Source: SB11 sp965249955
GTDB lineage: Bacteria; Bacteroidota; Bacteroidia; UBA8524
Direction: 5' to 3'
DNA: 64,000 bases
NCBI GenBank assembly: GCA_965249955.1
Contig: OZ252261.1
Coordinates: forward strand, 1,364,001 to 1,428,000
Both the position numbers and the translations under genes were made by a program. This document shows positions 16,965-25,278 of this stretch, in pieces (position 1 is the stretch's first letter; every line of letters begins with the position of its first letter). The notes below the pieces were generated by a model. That model was not told where the DNA came from and ran no database searches. It saw only the letters and a program-made list of their open reading frames with translations.

Positions 16965-18413
16965 TTGTTGTTTCATCAATCCCTTGCCAAATTAGTTTAT
17001 CTAATATTTGGCTTTAGGCTACTGTCAAACAAAAAAATATTGCTATTTTTCGCCAAAGCATCTCAAATAGCTGTGTTTATAATTAGGGGCATAAAATCGT
17101 TATACATCAACAACCGTTTTTTTTATATCGGTGCAGGCATTGCCGTATTGTTGGCGGCAGGCTTTTTTTTCTCCCCTTTGTTTGCCCTTGCAAAAGCTAT
17201 TTTGTACACCTTTCTTTTGGTAACAGCCACTGATATTTTATTGCTGTTTAGCAAGCGATACGCTATAAATGCTACACGCACAATGGCCGACAAGCTAAGC
17301 AATGGCGACCCAAATCCTATTTTGGTGCAGGTGAATAATCGTTATCCTTTTGGCGTTGAAACGGAGGTGGTTGATGAAATACCCGACCAGTTTCAGTACC
17401 GAGAAAATACAACGCAATTAAGCCTTAAAGCCAATCAGACCCGTGAGTTTACCTACGAATTAAGACCTTTGAAACGCGGCGAGTATACCTTTAACAGCCT
17501 AAATATATTTGCCAAAACGACTATTGGTTTGGTATCGCGAAGGTTTAGGATTGATGCTGAAGTAACTGTGCCTGTATACCCATCGTACATACAAATGCAC
17601 AAATACGAGTTGCTGGCTATAAGCAACCGACTGCAAATGGCGGGTATAAAGAAGATACGCCGTATTGGACACAATTTTGAGTTTGAGCAAATACGCGATT
17701 ATGTGCAGGGCGACGATTTCCGTACGATAAACTGGAAGGCTACTGCCCGACGTGGTGATTTGATGGTGAACCAGTTTCAGGATGAAAAATCGCAACAGGT
17801 ATATAGCATTATTGATAAAGGCCGTGTGATGAAAATGCCTTTTGACGGACTTAGCCTGATGGATTATGCTATTAATGCCAGTTTGGTAATTAGCAATATT
17901 GCCATAAAAAAATACGACAAGGCGGGTATTATTACTTTTACTGAGGAAAAGGCGGCTATACTGCAAGCAGAGCGCAAACCCGACCAAATGGGCAAAATTT
18001 TAGAACTGCTGTATGCCCAAAAAACCCGCTATCTCGAAAGTAATTACGAGCTTTTGTATGCCACTATAAGGCAGCAAATAAAGCAGCGCAGTTTGTTACT
18101 ATTTTACACCAATTTTGAGTCGCTGACATCGTTGCGCAGGCGTATGCAGTTTTTTAGGGGCTTGGCAAAAAACCATTTGGTGGTGGTAATATTTTTTGAA
18201 AATACCGAGCTACACGCACTTACCGAAAGCAAACCTGCTGATGTAGAGGCAGTGTACATAAAAACCATTGCCGAAAAGATGATGCACGAGAAAAAGCAAA
18301 TAGCCGCCGAATTGATGAAATACGGCATACAAAGCATACTAACCCCTCCCAAAGACCTTTCGGTAAACACGATTAATAAATACTTGGAATTGAAGGCAAG
18401 AGGGTTGGTGTAG
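16965..18413 (+). CDS. DUF58 membrane protein
   Basis: The protein has two transmembrane helices (near residues 50-90 counted from 16965) followed by a DUF58 region with the hallmark GDDFRTINWKATARRGDLMVNQF and a von Willebrand A-like C-terminal part. DUF58 proteins commonly act with MoxR ATPases and Bat/von Willebrand proteins; no MoxR gene is adjacent here. The start is uncertain: TTG at 16965 gives 482 residues, while GTG at 17073 gives 446 residues and begins just before SLYINNRFFY, where homologues usually start. A TACTTTGG at 16930-16937 may be the promoter -7 box. The gene is divergent from the PLP enzyme. Confidence 0.87.
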   Translation: MLFHQSLAKLVYLIFGFRLLSNKKILLFFAKASQIAVFIIRGIKSLYINNRFFYIGAGIAVLLAAGFFFSPLFALAKAILYTFLLVTATDILLLFSKRYAINATRTMADKLSNGDPNPILVQVNNRYPFGVETEVVDEIPDQFQYRENTTQLSLKANQTREFTYELRPLKRGEYTFNSLNIFAKTTIGLVSRRFRIDAEVTVPVYPSYIQMHKYELLAISNRLQMAGIKKIRRIGHNFEFEQIRDYVQGDDFRTINWKATARRGDLMVNQFQDEKSQQVYSIIDKGRVMKMPFDGLSLMDYAINASLVISNIAIKKYDKAGIITFTEEKAAILQAERKPDQMGKILELLYAQKTRYLESNYELLYATIRQQIKQRSLLLFYTNFESLTSLRRRMQFFRGLAKNHLVVVIFFENTELHALTESKPADVEAVYIKTIAEKMMHEKKQIAAELMKYGIQSILTPPKDLSVNTINKYLELKARGLV

Positions 18414-18602
18414 GAATCGGGACAAGTGCGGCTGTCGTCATTCCCTTGAAAAAGAGAATCTTTGCTGATAGCCAATCAACCCACAAGATTACTGCCTTTG
18501 CAGGAATGACTGCCTCCGCGCCACAATGCCAGAAACTTTTTGTTATTGCGAGGAGGAACGACGAAGCAATCTGTTTACTTCATTTCTAAAAGAGTGCTCC
18601 CC

Positions 18603-18683
18603 GTCATCCTGAACTTGTTTCAGGATCTCGTTGCCCAATAATAGTTAACTCAGAGCGAGATGCCGAACTAAATTCGGCATGAC
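18603..18683. repeat. Inverted pair of REP-like elements
   Basis: Unit 1 is ATCCTGAA-CTTGT-TTCAGGAT (18606-18626). Unit 2 is ATGCCGAA-CTAAA-TTCGGCAT (18660-18680). Both have 8-bp perfect arms and a 5-base centre, and share flanks GTC on one side and CTCG on the other, in opposite orientation. A third unit lies at 19506-19540. Confidence 0.7.
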
Positions 18684-18698
18684 TAAGCTGCAACTATT
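18678..18698 (+). repeat. 21-bp direct repeat, left copy
   Basis: The 21 bases starting CATGACTAAGCTGCAAC are identical to 19531-19551. The two copies bracket the orphan gene at 18724-19497. Confidence 0.75.
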
Positions 18699-18723
18699 AC
18701 AATATTAATAACGTTTATGTAGT

Positions 18724-19497
18724 ATGATAACATGGTCTAAAGCATTAGTTTCTCTTCTCTGTATAGTTCTTTTCCTAAATGTAAAAGCAGGAGACATTGA
18801 CGATATAAAAAATGTTCTTAAAAAGAAAAATTACTCTTCTTTGAAAAACCAATTGGGAAAAATCAGTAAAAATAAAAACAGAAATAGCTATTTTCCTATT
18901 GATAGAGAGCTGGTAAGTGGGTTTCTGGAAACAAAGATTAAGTATGAAGAGTCATACCCTGATAAGGATAACCCCAGCGTATCAACGGTTGTAACTTATT
19001 ATTTGCATATTTTAAGAAATAATGATAAAATATTTTATTATAAATTAATTGATTATAGGCATTCCAATGCTCCAAAAAACGTACTCTATTACAAGGATAA
19101 AACGGTTTACAATAGCCTTGAGAAATTATTTAAAACCACTTTTCAGAGCACAATAGATTCTAATCACTTATTCACCGCTGACAGTCAGGATATCACCTAT
19201 GGAAGCCACTGTGGCATAGTAGGAAGAGACCCTGAATACAGAGTTAAATTGGATAAAGCAGTTTTGGCAAAAGACACTTCATTGTTAAAAAAATGGCTTT
19301 CTTCTACCTATGTTGAGTTGCAGGTATATGGGGTGGATGGTTTTTATCAATTAAAACAAAAAGGGCTTGCCCCTAGCCCCAAAGTGTTAAAAATGATTGA
19401 GGCCATTAAACATAAAAAAGGTGAAATTATTACCTGTTCAGGTTGTATGTATTTCGACCAAGAAATAGTTGATGTTACTCAAAATTTTAAGTTTTAA
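18724..19497 (+). CDS. Secreted protein of unknown function, repeat-flanked
   Basis: The 257-residue product has an N-terminal signal (hydrophobic SLLCIVLFLNV, cleavage near VKA) and a soluble mature part rich in Lys, Tyr and Ser. A Cys pair sits near the C end (ITCSGCMYF) and another Cys in YGSHCGIVG. I see no known domain. Its DNA is visibly richer in A/T than fhs or the DUF58 gene beside it. It is flanked by REP-like palindromes and an exact 21-bp direct repeat, so it may have been inserted or exchanged as a cassette. No operon partner. Function not assigned. Confidence 0.7.
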   Translation: MITWSKALVSLLCIVLFLNVKAGDIDDIKNVLKKKNYSSLKNQLGKISKNKNRNSYFPIDRELVSGFLETKIKYEESYPDKDNPSVSTVVTYYLHILRNNDKIFYYKLIDYRHSNAPKNVLYYKDKTVYNSLEKLFKTTFQSTIDSNHLFTADSQDITYGSHCGIVGRDPEYRVKLDKAVLAKDTSLLKKWLSSTYVELQVYGVDGFYQLKQKGLAPSPKVLKMIEAIKHKKGEIITCSGCMYFDQEIVDVTQNFKF

Positions 19498-19505
19498 ATC
19501 CTTAG

Positions 19506-19540
19506 CTTAGTCATGCGGAAACAAGTTCAGCATGACTAAG
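19506..19540. repeat. Third REP-like hairpin, between convergent genes
   Basis: Arms CTTAGTCATGC (19506-19516) and GCATGACTAAG (19530-19540) pair perfectly; the centre contains GGAA-ACAAG-TTCA, giving an 8-5-8 core with one mismatch like the pair at 18603-18683. It may also terminate the flanking genes. Confidence 0.65.
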
Positions 19541-19551
19541 CTGCAACTATT
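19531..19551 (+). repeat. 21-bp direct repeat, right copy
   Basis: Identical to 18678-18698. Its last five bases cover the stop codon of the convergent fhs gene (19547-19549). Confidence 0.75.
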
Positions 19552-21208
19552 CCCCTTTCACTTGCTCAGGTTTTACGGGTGGTTTTTCGCTTACGCCTAT
19601 TATTTCACCTTGTACTACATCAATGTGCATGGCTTGGGGTGTTTTGGGTAAGCCGGGCATACGCATTATCTCACCACAAACCGCTACTATAAAGCCTGCA
19701 CCTGCATTTATCACCAAATCTTCTACGGGCAGTGTAAAATCTTTCACATCCGAAGGTTCATCGGCATTGGCACTAAAATTATACTGAGTTTTGGCAATAC
19801 AAACAGGCAGGTTATTCATGCCCATTTCGTTTATCTTTTTCAAAGCTGTTTGGGCTTTTTTACTCAAGCTAATGCCTTTGCCTTTGTATATAGTAGTTAC
19901 AATGTGGTTTAGTTTGGTTTCAATACTCTCTTCCAAACTATAAGTATTTTTTAGTGTGCCTGAAGGGTTGTTTTCAATTTCACTCACTACCAATTTAGCC
20001 AGTTCTTCTACGCCTGCGCTACCATCACCAAATCCGCTATGGGTAGCACATTTCACACCTCTTTCAGCACACCATTGGGTTATAAAAGCTATCTCGTCGT
20101 TAGTGTCTGATGGGTGGCGATTAATAGCCACTACCACCGTTTGCCCAAACGATTTTAATATATCCAAATGCCTTTCAAGGTTGTGCATACCTTTTTGCAG
20201 GGCATCCATATTGGGTTGTTTCAACTCTTTTTCATTGGCACCACCATGCAGTTTTAACGATAGTGTAGTAGCCACCAACACACTTAGCACGGGTTGCAAC
20301 TCTGCTACGCGGCACTTGATGTTTAAAAACTTTTCTGCTCCTAAATCACTTCCAAAACCAGCTTCGGTAATTGCATAATCGCCATATTGCAGAGCAGTTT
20401 TAGTAGCTATAATACTGTTACAACCGTGTGCTATATTGGCAAATGGCCCACCGTGTATAAAGGCAGCCCCACCATCAACATCTTGCACCAAATTGGGCAT
20501 TATTGCATCGCGAAGCAAGGCTACAATAGCCCCGCCTACTTGCAAATCTTTTACAAAAAAGGGCTTTTTATCGTTGGTGTAACCGATAAGAATATTGTCT
20601 ATACGTCGGCGTAAATCATCCAAATCTTTTGCAAGGCAAAAAATCGCCATAATCTCACTGGCAGGTGTAATGTCAAAACCTGTTTCAGTAGGTATTCCGT
20701 TACCATCAAGCCCTGTAATGATATTGCGCAGGCTTCGGTCGTTTACATCCAACACACGTTTCCACACTATTTGGCGCAAACCGTTGGCCGCGCCTTTGTT
20801 AAAGTAATTGTAGTTATCTATCAATGCCGCCAATGTGTTGTTGGCACTGGTAATAGCGTGAAAATCACCATTAAAATGCAGGTTAATATCGTCCGAAGGC
20901 TCAACCGTAACATGACCGCCTCCTGTTGCTCCTCCTTTCATACCGAAACATGGGCCTAGTGAAGGCTCACGCAAGGCAAGCACCGCTTTTTTACCAATAC
21001 GGTTTAGTCCCATACTCAACGCAACGGAGGTAGTGGTTTTACCTACACCAGCTTTGTTGGGACTAATGGCGGTAACCAATACCAGTTTGCCTTGTTTTAT
21101 TTTTGCTTCATTCCATTGCGGGGCTATTTTGGCTTTATAATGTCCGTAGGGAATAACTTGTTCTTCAGTAATACCAATGCGCGCGGCTACTTCCTGTATC
21201 TTTTTCAT
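19547..21208 (-). CDS. fhs: Formate-tetrahydrofolate ligase
   Basis: The enzyme makes 10-formyl-tetrahydrofolate from formate, THF and ATP, feeding purine and one-carbon metabolism. The 553-residue protein has the ATP-binding loop AGVGKTTTSVALSMGL, the signature REPSLGPCFGMKGGATGGG near residues 82-100, and the N-terminal VAARIGITEEQVIPYGHYKAK typical of the family. Usual length is about 550-560. It is monocistronic, with its 3' end in a repeat. A second route to the same cofactor (FolD) is not in the window. Identification is firm. Confidence 0.96.
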   Translation of the reverse strand: MKKIQEVAARIGITEEQVIPYGHYKAKIAPQWNEAKIKQGKLVLVTAISPNKAGVGKTTTSVALSMGLNRIGKKAVLALREPSLGPCFGMKGGATGGGHVTVEPSDDINLHFNGDFHAITSANNTLAALIDNYNYFNKGAANGLRQIVWKRVLDVNDRSLRNIITGLDGNGIPTETGFDITPASEIMAIFCLAKDLDDLRRRIDNILIGYTNDKKPFFVKDLQVGGAIVALLRDAIMPNLVQDVDGGAAFIHGGPFANIAHGCNSIIATKTALQYGDYAITEAGFGSDLGAEKFLNIKCRVAELQPVLSVLVATTLSLKLHGGANEKELKQPNMDALQKGMHNLERHLDILKSFGQTVVVAINRHPSDTNDEIAFITQWCAERGVKCATHSGFGDGSAGVEELAKLVVSEIENNPSGTLKNTYSLEESIETKLNHIVTTIYKGKGISLSKKAQTALKKINEMGMNNLPVCIAKTQYNFSANADEPSDVKDFTLPVEDLVINAGAGFIVAVCGEIMRMPGLPKTPQAMHIDVVQGEIIGVSEKPPVKPEQVKGE

Positions 21209-21429
21209 GCAAAACGAAAATAAGGAAAGTTATTGATGTATGTGGTGTGGTATAACCATTCTTCTTATTAAGTAATTAAAAAATATGATGAACAAAATGG
21301 TTTCGCTTATCGCTCTTCTCATTTTTCTGTCAATTTTTTATAATACACTAACAATAAACCTATTAATGGTAGTTAAATTAATAGATTTTACTACTTTTGA
21401 GTTTACAAATATTATAGAATTTAAGCCTA

Positions 21430-22515
21430 GTGAAAACACTTTACTTTTCAATCAAATCATTTATTTTACTTTCTGCTTTTAGTTTATTTACGGTAGGAGC
21501 AGCATACGGACAAGGTTGTGTAGCTATTAGAGGATACTCAGCCTGTTCAGGCACATCAACCACATCTACTATTCTTAAAAAAGGAGAATATTCTATTGGT
21601 TCGTCATACCGTTATTTTAAATCGTACAAGCACTTTAGAGGTGAGCACGAAGAAACTGAAAGAGTTGAGCAAGGCACGCAAGTAATTAACCTTTCTCACT
21701 TTTTAGATGTAAACGTAAGCTACGGTATTACCGATAGGTTTAGCGTAAGCTTATCGGCACCGCTTGCCTTAAACGATAGATCATCAATGTACGAGCATGG
21801 CGGTAATAGCTTTCGCCAACGCAAACACACCAACTCTTTTGGTTTGGGTGATATGCGCTTAAGTGCTACCTACTGGTTGTTTAATCCGGATAATACAAAA
21901 GGCAATCTTGCTATTGGTTTAGGTATAAAAGCACCAACGGGCAACTACAATGTGCAAGGTAAATTTTACGATACAATGGGTGACTATAAGACTGCTCCTG
22001 TTGACCAATCTATACAACTTGGCGACGGTGGTTGGGGCGGTACTTTTGAGTTGCAAGGCTTTAAAACCTTTGGCACTAAAGTATTTGGTTATGTAAACAT
22101 GTACTACTTGGCCAACCCAAGGGCAACCAATGGTGTAAGGGCACGTAACAGAGGCGACGAGATGAGTGTTGCCGACCAATACATGGCTAGAATAGGTGCT
22201 GCTTACTCAGCTATTACACACGGCATGGCTTTTAGCTTGGGTGGTAGAGTGGAGGGTATACCTTCAACAGACCTTATTGGCAGCAGTGCCGGTTTTAGAA
22301 GACCGGGCTATGTGATATCAGCAGAACCGGGTGTTATTTATGCTGTTAAAAAATGGAACTTTAGCCTTACTGTACCCATAGCTCTTGAAAGAAATCGAAT
22401 ACAAAGCTATAGCGATAAACAAAGAACCGAAAGTACCGGCAACTACACTATTGGTGATGCCGCTTTTGCTGATTATTCTATAAACTTTAACCTTGCCTAC
22501 CGTATTTCTAAATAA
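21430..22515 (+). CDS. Outer-membrane beta-barrel/transporter-like protein with GCVAIRG start
   Basis: The 361-residue protein has a signal peptide (hydrophobic SFILLSAFSLFTVG, cleavage near YGQ) and a mature N terminus GCVAIRGYSACSG with two Cys, then alternating amphipathic strands rich in Gly, Tyr and Ser (for example VSYGITDRFSVSLSAPL and FSLTVPIAL) that suggest an outer-membrane barrel. The start is GTG at 21430, which gives the complete signal. Related Bacteroidota proteins exist but their cargo is unknown to me. It precedes a TonB receptor but is separated from it by a terminator and an operator, so it is a separate unit. Confidence 0.75.
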   Translation: MKTLYFSIKSFILLSAFSLFTVGAAYGQGCVAIRGYSACSGTSTTSTILKKGEYSIGSSYRYFKSYKHFRGEHEETERVEQGTQVINLSHFLDVNVSYGITDRFSVSLSAPLALNDRSSMYEHGGNSFRQRKHTNSFGLGDMRLSATYWLFNPDNTKGNLAIGLGIKAPTGNYNVQGKFYDTMGDYKTAPVDQSIQLGDGGWGGTFELQGFKTFGTKVFGYVNMYYLANPRATNGVRARNRGDEMSVADQYMARIGAAYSAITHGMAFSLGGRVEGIPSTDLIGSSAGFRRPGYVISAEPGVIYAVKKWNFSLTVPIALERNRIQSYSDKQRTESTGNYTIGDAAFADYSINFNLAYRISK

Positions 22516-22542
22516 ACCCTTGTGGGTTTAACACAATATACT

Positions 22543-22571
22543 AAGCCCGTTTTGCTTTGCAAAACGGGCTT
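22543..22571 (+). terminator. Intrinsic terminator after the beta-barrel gene
   Basis: Perfect 13-bp arms AAGCCCGTTTTGC (22543-22555) and its complement (22559-22571) enclose TTT; CTTT follows. A smaller AAACCC/GGGTTT hairpin lies at 22514-22529. Confidence 0.8.
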
Positions 22572-22661
22572 CTTTATGCACTTTGGCTTGACTAAAAACA
22601 AATGTAGACAGGTTAAACCCTACACACATCAACAAAAAGAAAAAACATACTTAAATTATTT

Positions 22662-22677
22662 TTTAGACTAATCTAAA
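22662..22677 (+). promoter_or_regulatory. DtxR-type operator upstream of the TonB receptor
   Basis: TTTAGA-CTAA-TCTAAA (22662-22677) is an inverted repeat with the same half-sites as the feoAB site at 10218. It ends 4 bp before an exact -7 box, so bound repressor would block sigma contact. Confidence 0.65.
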
Positions 22678-22681
22678 TAAT

Positions 22682-22689
22682 TACTTTTG
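22682..22689 (+). promoter_or_regulatory. Promoter -7 box of the TonB receptor gene
   Basis: TACTTTTG matches TAnnTTTG and lies 18 bp before the start codon at 22708. Confidence 0.7.
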
Positions 22690-22707
22690 CAGAGCTAATT
22701 ATAAATT

Positions 22708-24999
22708 ATGGCTCGTAAAATTATTATTGTGCTTTTGTTTGCTGCAACCTCGTTGTTGGGTTTTGCACAAACCGGTACAATAACAGGTACAATAACCAGT
22801 AACGGAATACCGCTTGAATTTGTTAATGTTGGTTTTGAAGGCCTGCAATTAGGGGCAACCACCAACGCCAAAGGAAAATTTGAGATAAAAAATATACCCT
22901 TGGGCAGTTATACCCTAAAGGCTAGTTATGTGGGCTACACATCACAAAGCAGAACTGTAAAGCTTACGGCAGAAACCCCCACTCAAGCAATAAACTTTAG
23001 CTTAGAAGAAATAACATCTGAAGTTGGTGAAGTAGTAGTTTCGGGCACAATGAAAGAGGTTAGCAAACTTGAAAGTGCAGTACCTGTGGAGGTGTACTCA
23101 AAAAAATTCTTTAAAGCCAACCCCACCCCGTCAATTTTCGAGAGTTTGCAAAACATAAACGGTGTACGCCCACAACTAAACTGCAACGTATGCAACACGG
23201 GCGATATACATATAAACGGGCTAGAAGGCCCTTATACTATGGTGCTAATTGATGGTATGCCCATAGTAAGCGGTCTTAGTACTGTATATGGATTAACAGG
23301 TATACCGCAAGCACTTATTGAACGTGTTGAAATTGTAAAAGGCCCGGCAAGTACATTGTATGGCAGCGAGGCGGTAGGCGGCTTGGTAAACATTATTACC
23401 AAACACCCTGTAAGCGCCCCACTGGTAGCGGTAGATGTTTTTAGTACAAGTTGGGGCGAGGTAAATACCGATGTAGGTATAAAATTTAAACCCTCTGCCA
23501 AAACACAGTCGCTGTTGGGGGTAAACTATTTTAACTACCAAAACCCAAAAGATAACAACGGCGATGGTTTTACCGATGTTACCCTGCAAAACCGAATATC
23601 AATATTTAATAAGCTAAGTTTTGAACGGAAAAAAGGGCGTAAATTTTCGATAGCGGGGCGCTATTTGTACGAGGACAGGTGGGGTGGACAAATGCACTGG
23701 AATAAAGAGTTTAGAGGCGGTGATAGCGTATATGGCGAAAGTATTTACACCAACCGATGGGAAACTTTTGGTGTATACCAGTTACCTGTAAAAGAAGAGA
23801 TAAATTTTAGCTTTAGCGGTAACGGACACAAACAAAACTCGGTATACGGCAGCACTATATATTTGGCGCAGCAATACATTGGTTTTGGACAGCTAACGTG
23901 GTTTAAAGAAATAGGCAAAAGCCACAACCTATTATCAGGTGCAACGTATCGCTATACTTATTATGACGATAATACTACCGCCACAGCCGAATTTGATACT
24001 GTGGGTACACCGGCCAACCAACCTTCAGTAATTCACCTACCGGGGGGATTTGTACAAGATGAAATTACTATTAATCCTAACAACAAGCTATTAGTAGGTT
24101 TACGCTTTGACTATAACAGTGTGCACGGTTCTATCTTTACCCCTCGCCTAAACTATAAATGGAACAGCACCAACAAAATGAACGTACTTCGCTTGAGTGT
24201 GGGCAACGGCTACCGCGTAGCGAATGTATTTACCGAAGACCACGCAGCACTTACGGGTGCAAGGCAAGTTGTTTTTGTAGGTGAACTGAAACCCGAAACA
24301 TCGTGGAATGGAAATATAAATTTTGTGAAAAAGATAAACAGTAAGAAGGCTTTTATCAATTTAGATGCTACGGCGTTTTACACCTACTTTAACAACCGTA
24401 TTATCCCTGATTACGAAACCGACCCCAATAAAATCATATACAGCAACTTAGATGGCTTTGCTATATCAAAAGGAGTATCACTAAATGCGGATATTAACTT
24501 TAATAATGGATTAAAAATTCTGGCGGGTGCAACGCTTATGGATGTTAGTATTACCGAAAACAGTCATCGCTACCGCCAACTACTAACCGAACAGGTTACA
24601 GGTGTTTGGAATATTGGGTATACTTTTCCAAAATATGCTTTATCTATTGATTATACAGGCAATTTATACGGCCCTATGCGCTTGCCCCTACTAAGCAGTT
24701 TAGATAATCGCGCGGCCTACTCGCCATGGTTTAGCATACAAAACATACAAATAACCAAAACACTAAAAAAAGGCTGGGAAGTATACGGAGGAATAAAAAA
24801 CCTGCTCAACTTTACACCGCCTGCCAATAGTATTGCCCGTGCTTTCGATCCTTTTGATAAAAACGTACAATTTGGTACCGATGGCCAAGTAATAGCTACA
24901 CCCAACAACCCTAATGCGCTCACTTTCGACCCATCGTATGTATTTGCACCAAACCAAGGTATACGCGGTTTTGTTGGGCTTAGGTATATTGTGCAATAA
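22708..24999 (+). CDS. TonB-dependent outer-membrane receptor, probably metal-related
   Basis: The 763-residue protein has a signal peptide (cleavage near GFAQ), a carboxypeptidase-regulatory-like domain (about 22-105: GTITSNGIPLEFVNVGF), a plug domain (about 110-230) containing RPQLNCNVCNTGDIHINGLE and YTMVLIDGMPIVSG, and a 22-strand-type barrel to the end. The plug contains VEIVKGPASTLYGSEAVGG, a standard TonB-receptor signature. It imports a substrate across the outer membrane with TonB-ExbBD energy. The DtxR-type operator shared with feoAB implies control by iron (or manganese) and suggests a metal or metal-chelate substrate; this is inference. The CNVC pair in the plug is notable. Its 3' end is 3 bp from the convergent acylphosphatase stop. 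Confidence 0.92.
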   Translation: MARKIIIVLLFAATSLLGFAQTGTITGTITSNGIPLEFVNVGFEGLQLGATTNAKGKFEIKNIPLGSYTLKASYVGYTSQSRTVKLTAETPTQAINFSLEEITSEVGEVVVSGTMKEVSKLESAVPVEVYSKKFFKANPTPSIFESLQNINGVRPQLNCNVCNTGDIHINGLEGPYTMVLIDGMPIVSGLSTVYGLTGIPQALIERVEIVKGPASTLYGSEAVGGLVNIITKHPVSAPLVAVDVFSTSWGEVNTDVGIKFKPSAKTQSLLGVNYFNYQNPKDNNGDGFTDVTLQNRISIFNKLSFERKKGRKFSIAGRYLYEDRWGGQMHWNKEFRGGDSVYGESIYTNRWETFGVYQLPVKEEINFSFSGNGHKQNSVYGSTIYLAQQYIGFGQLTWFKEIGKSHNLLSGATYRYTYYDDNTTATAEFDTVGTPANQPSVIHLPGGFVQDEITINPNNKLLVGLRFDYNSVHGSIFTPRLNYKWNSTNKMNVLRLSVGNGYRVANVFTEDHAALTGARQVVFVGELKPETSWNGNINFVKKINSKKAFINLDATAFYTYFNNRIIPDYETDPNKIIYSNLDGFAISKGVSLNADINFNNGLKILAGATLMDVSITENSHRYRQLLTEQVTGVWNIGYTFPKYALSIDYTGNLYGPMRLPLLSSLDNRAAYSPWFSIQNIQITKTLKKGWEVYGGIKNLLNFTPPANSIARAFDPFDKNVQFGTDGQVIATPNNPNALTFDPSYVFAPNQGIRGFVGLRYIVQ

Positions 25000-25002
25000 A
25001 AT

Positions 25003-25278
25003 TTACCGTTCTATTTCAAAACCTGAAAAATTTTTCAAATCACCTTCCTCATATATCACCTCTTTTACCGATGCCAATGGAGACCCAGAATGACACCAAG
25101 CAATAAACTTGTTTAGCACTTCTTGTTCGGCTTCAGCCTCAGTGTATACATCGCCATTGGTTTCATTACGCACAAATCCGCTTATGCCTAGTTTACGGGC
25201 TTTATCGTACGTATATTTTCTAAACCAAACGCCTTGTACGCGGCCTTTAATGGTTATGTTAAGATGTTTCAATGGCAT
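25003..25278 (-). CDS. acyP: Acylphosphatase
   Basis: Acylphosphatases hydrolyse carboxyl-phosphate bonds such as acetyl phosphate. The 91-residue protein has the signature GRVQGVWFRKYT with the phosphate-binding Arg, and GFVRNETNGDVYTEAEA with the catalytic Asn. Length is normal (about 90). The ATG at 25278 lies inside the 3' end of the upstream VOC gene (20-bp overlap), so translation is probably coupled in a radA-VOC-acyP transcript. Confidence 0.93.
   Translation of the reverse strand: MPLKHLNITIKGRVQGVWFRKYTYDKARKLGISGFVRNETNGDVYTEAEAEQEVLNKFIAWCHSGSPLASVKEVIYEEGDLKNFSGFEIER

Larger units (their letters stand above)
18414..18723. other. Noncoding region with REP-like palindromes
   Basis: No gene is supportable in these 310 bp. 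They contain an inverted pair of 21-bp 8-5-8 palindromes (18606-18626 and 18660-18680), one copy of a 21-bp direct repeat (18678-18698), and GC-richer text (around 18520-18560) unlike the neighbouring coding DNA. Confidence 0.7.

Noticed and set aside
18414..18723. Possible insertion sequence or transposase fragment suggested by GC-richer text and repeats.
   Set aside because: No open frame with transposase motifs on either strand; the repeats are short palindromes only.
21285..21482. A 65-codon plus-strand frame before the beta-barrel gene.
   Set aside because: It overlaps the GTG start and signal peptide of the gene at 21430, is composed of repetitive Leu/Ile/Phe codons in AT-rich DNA, and has no homolog-like motif.
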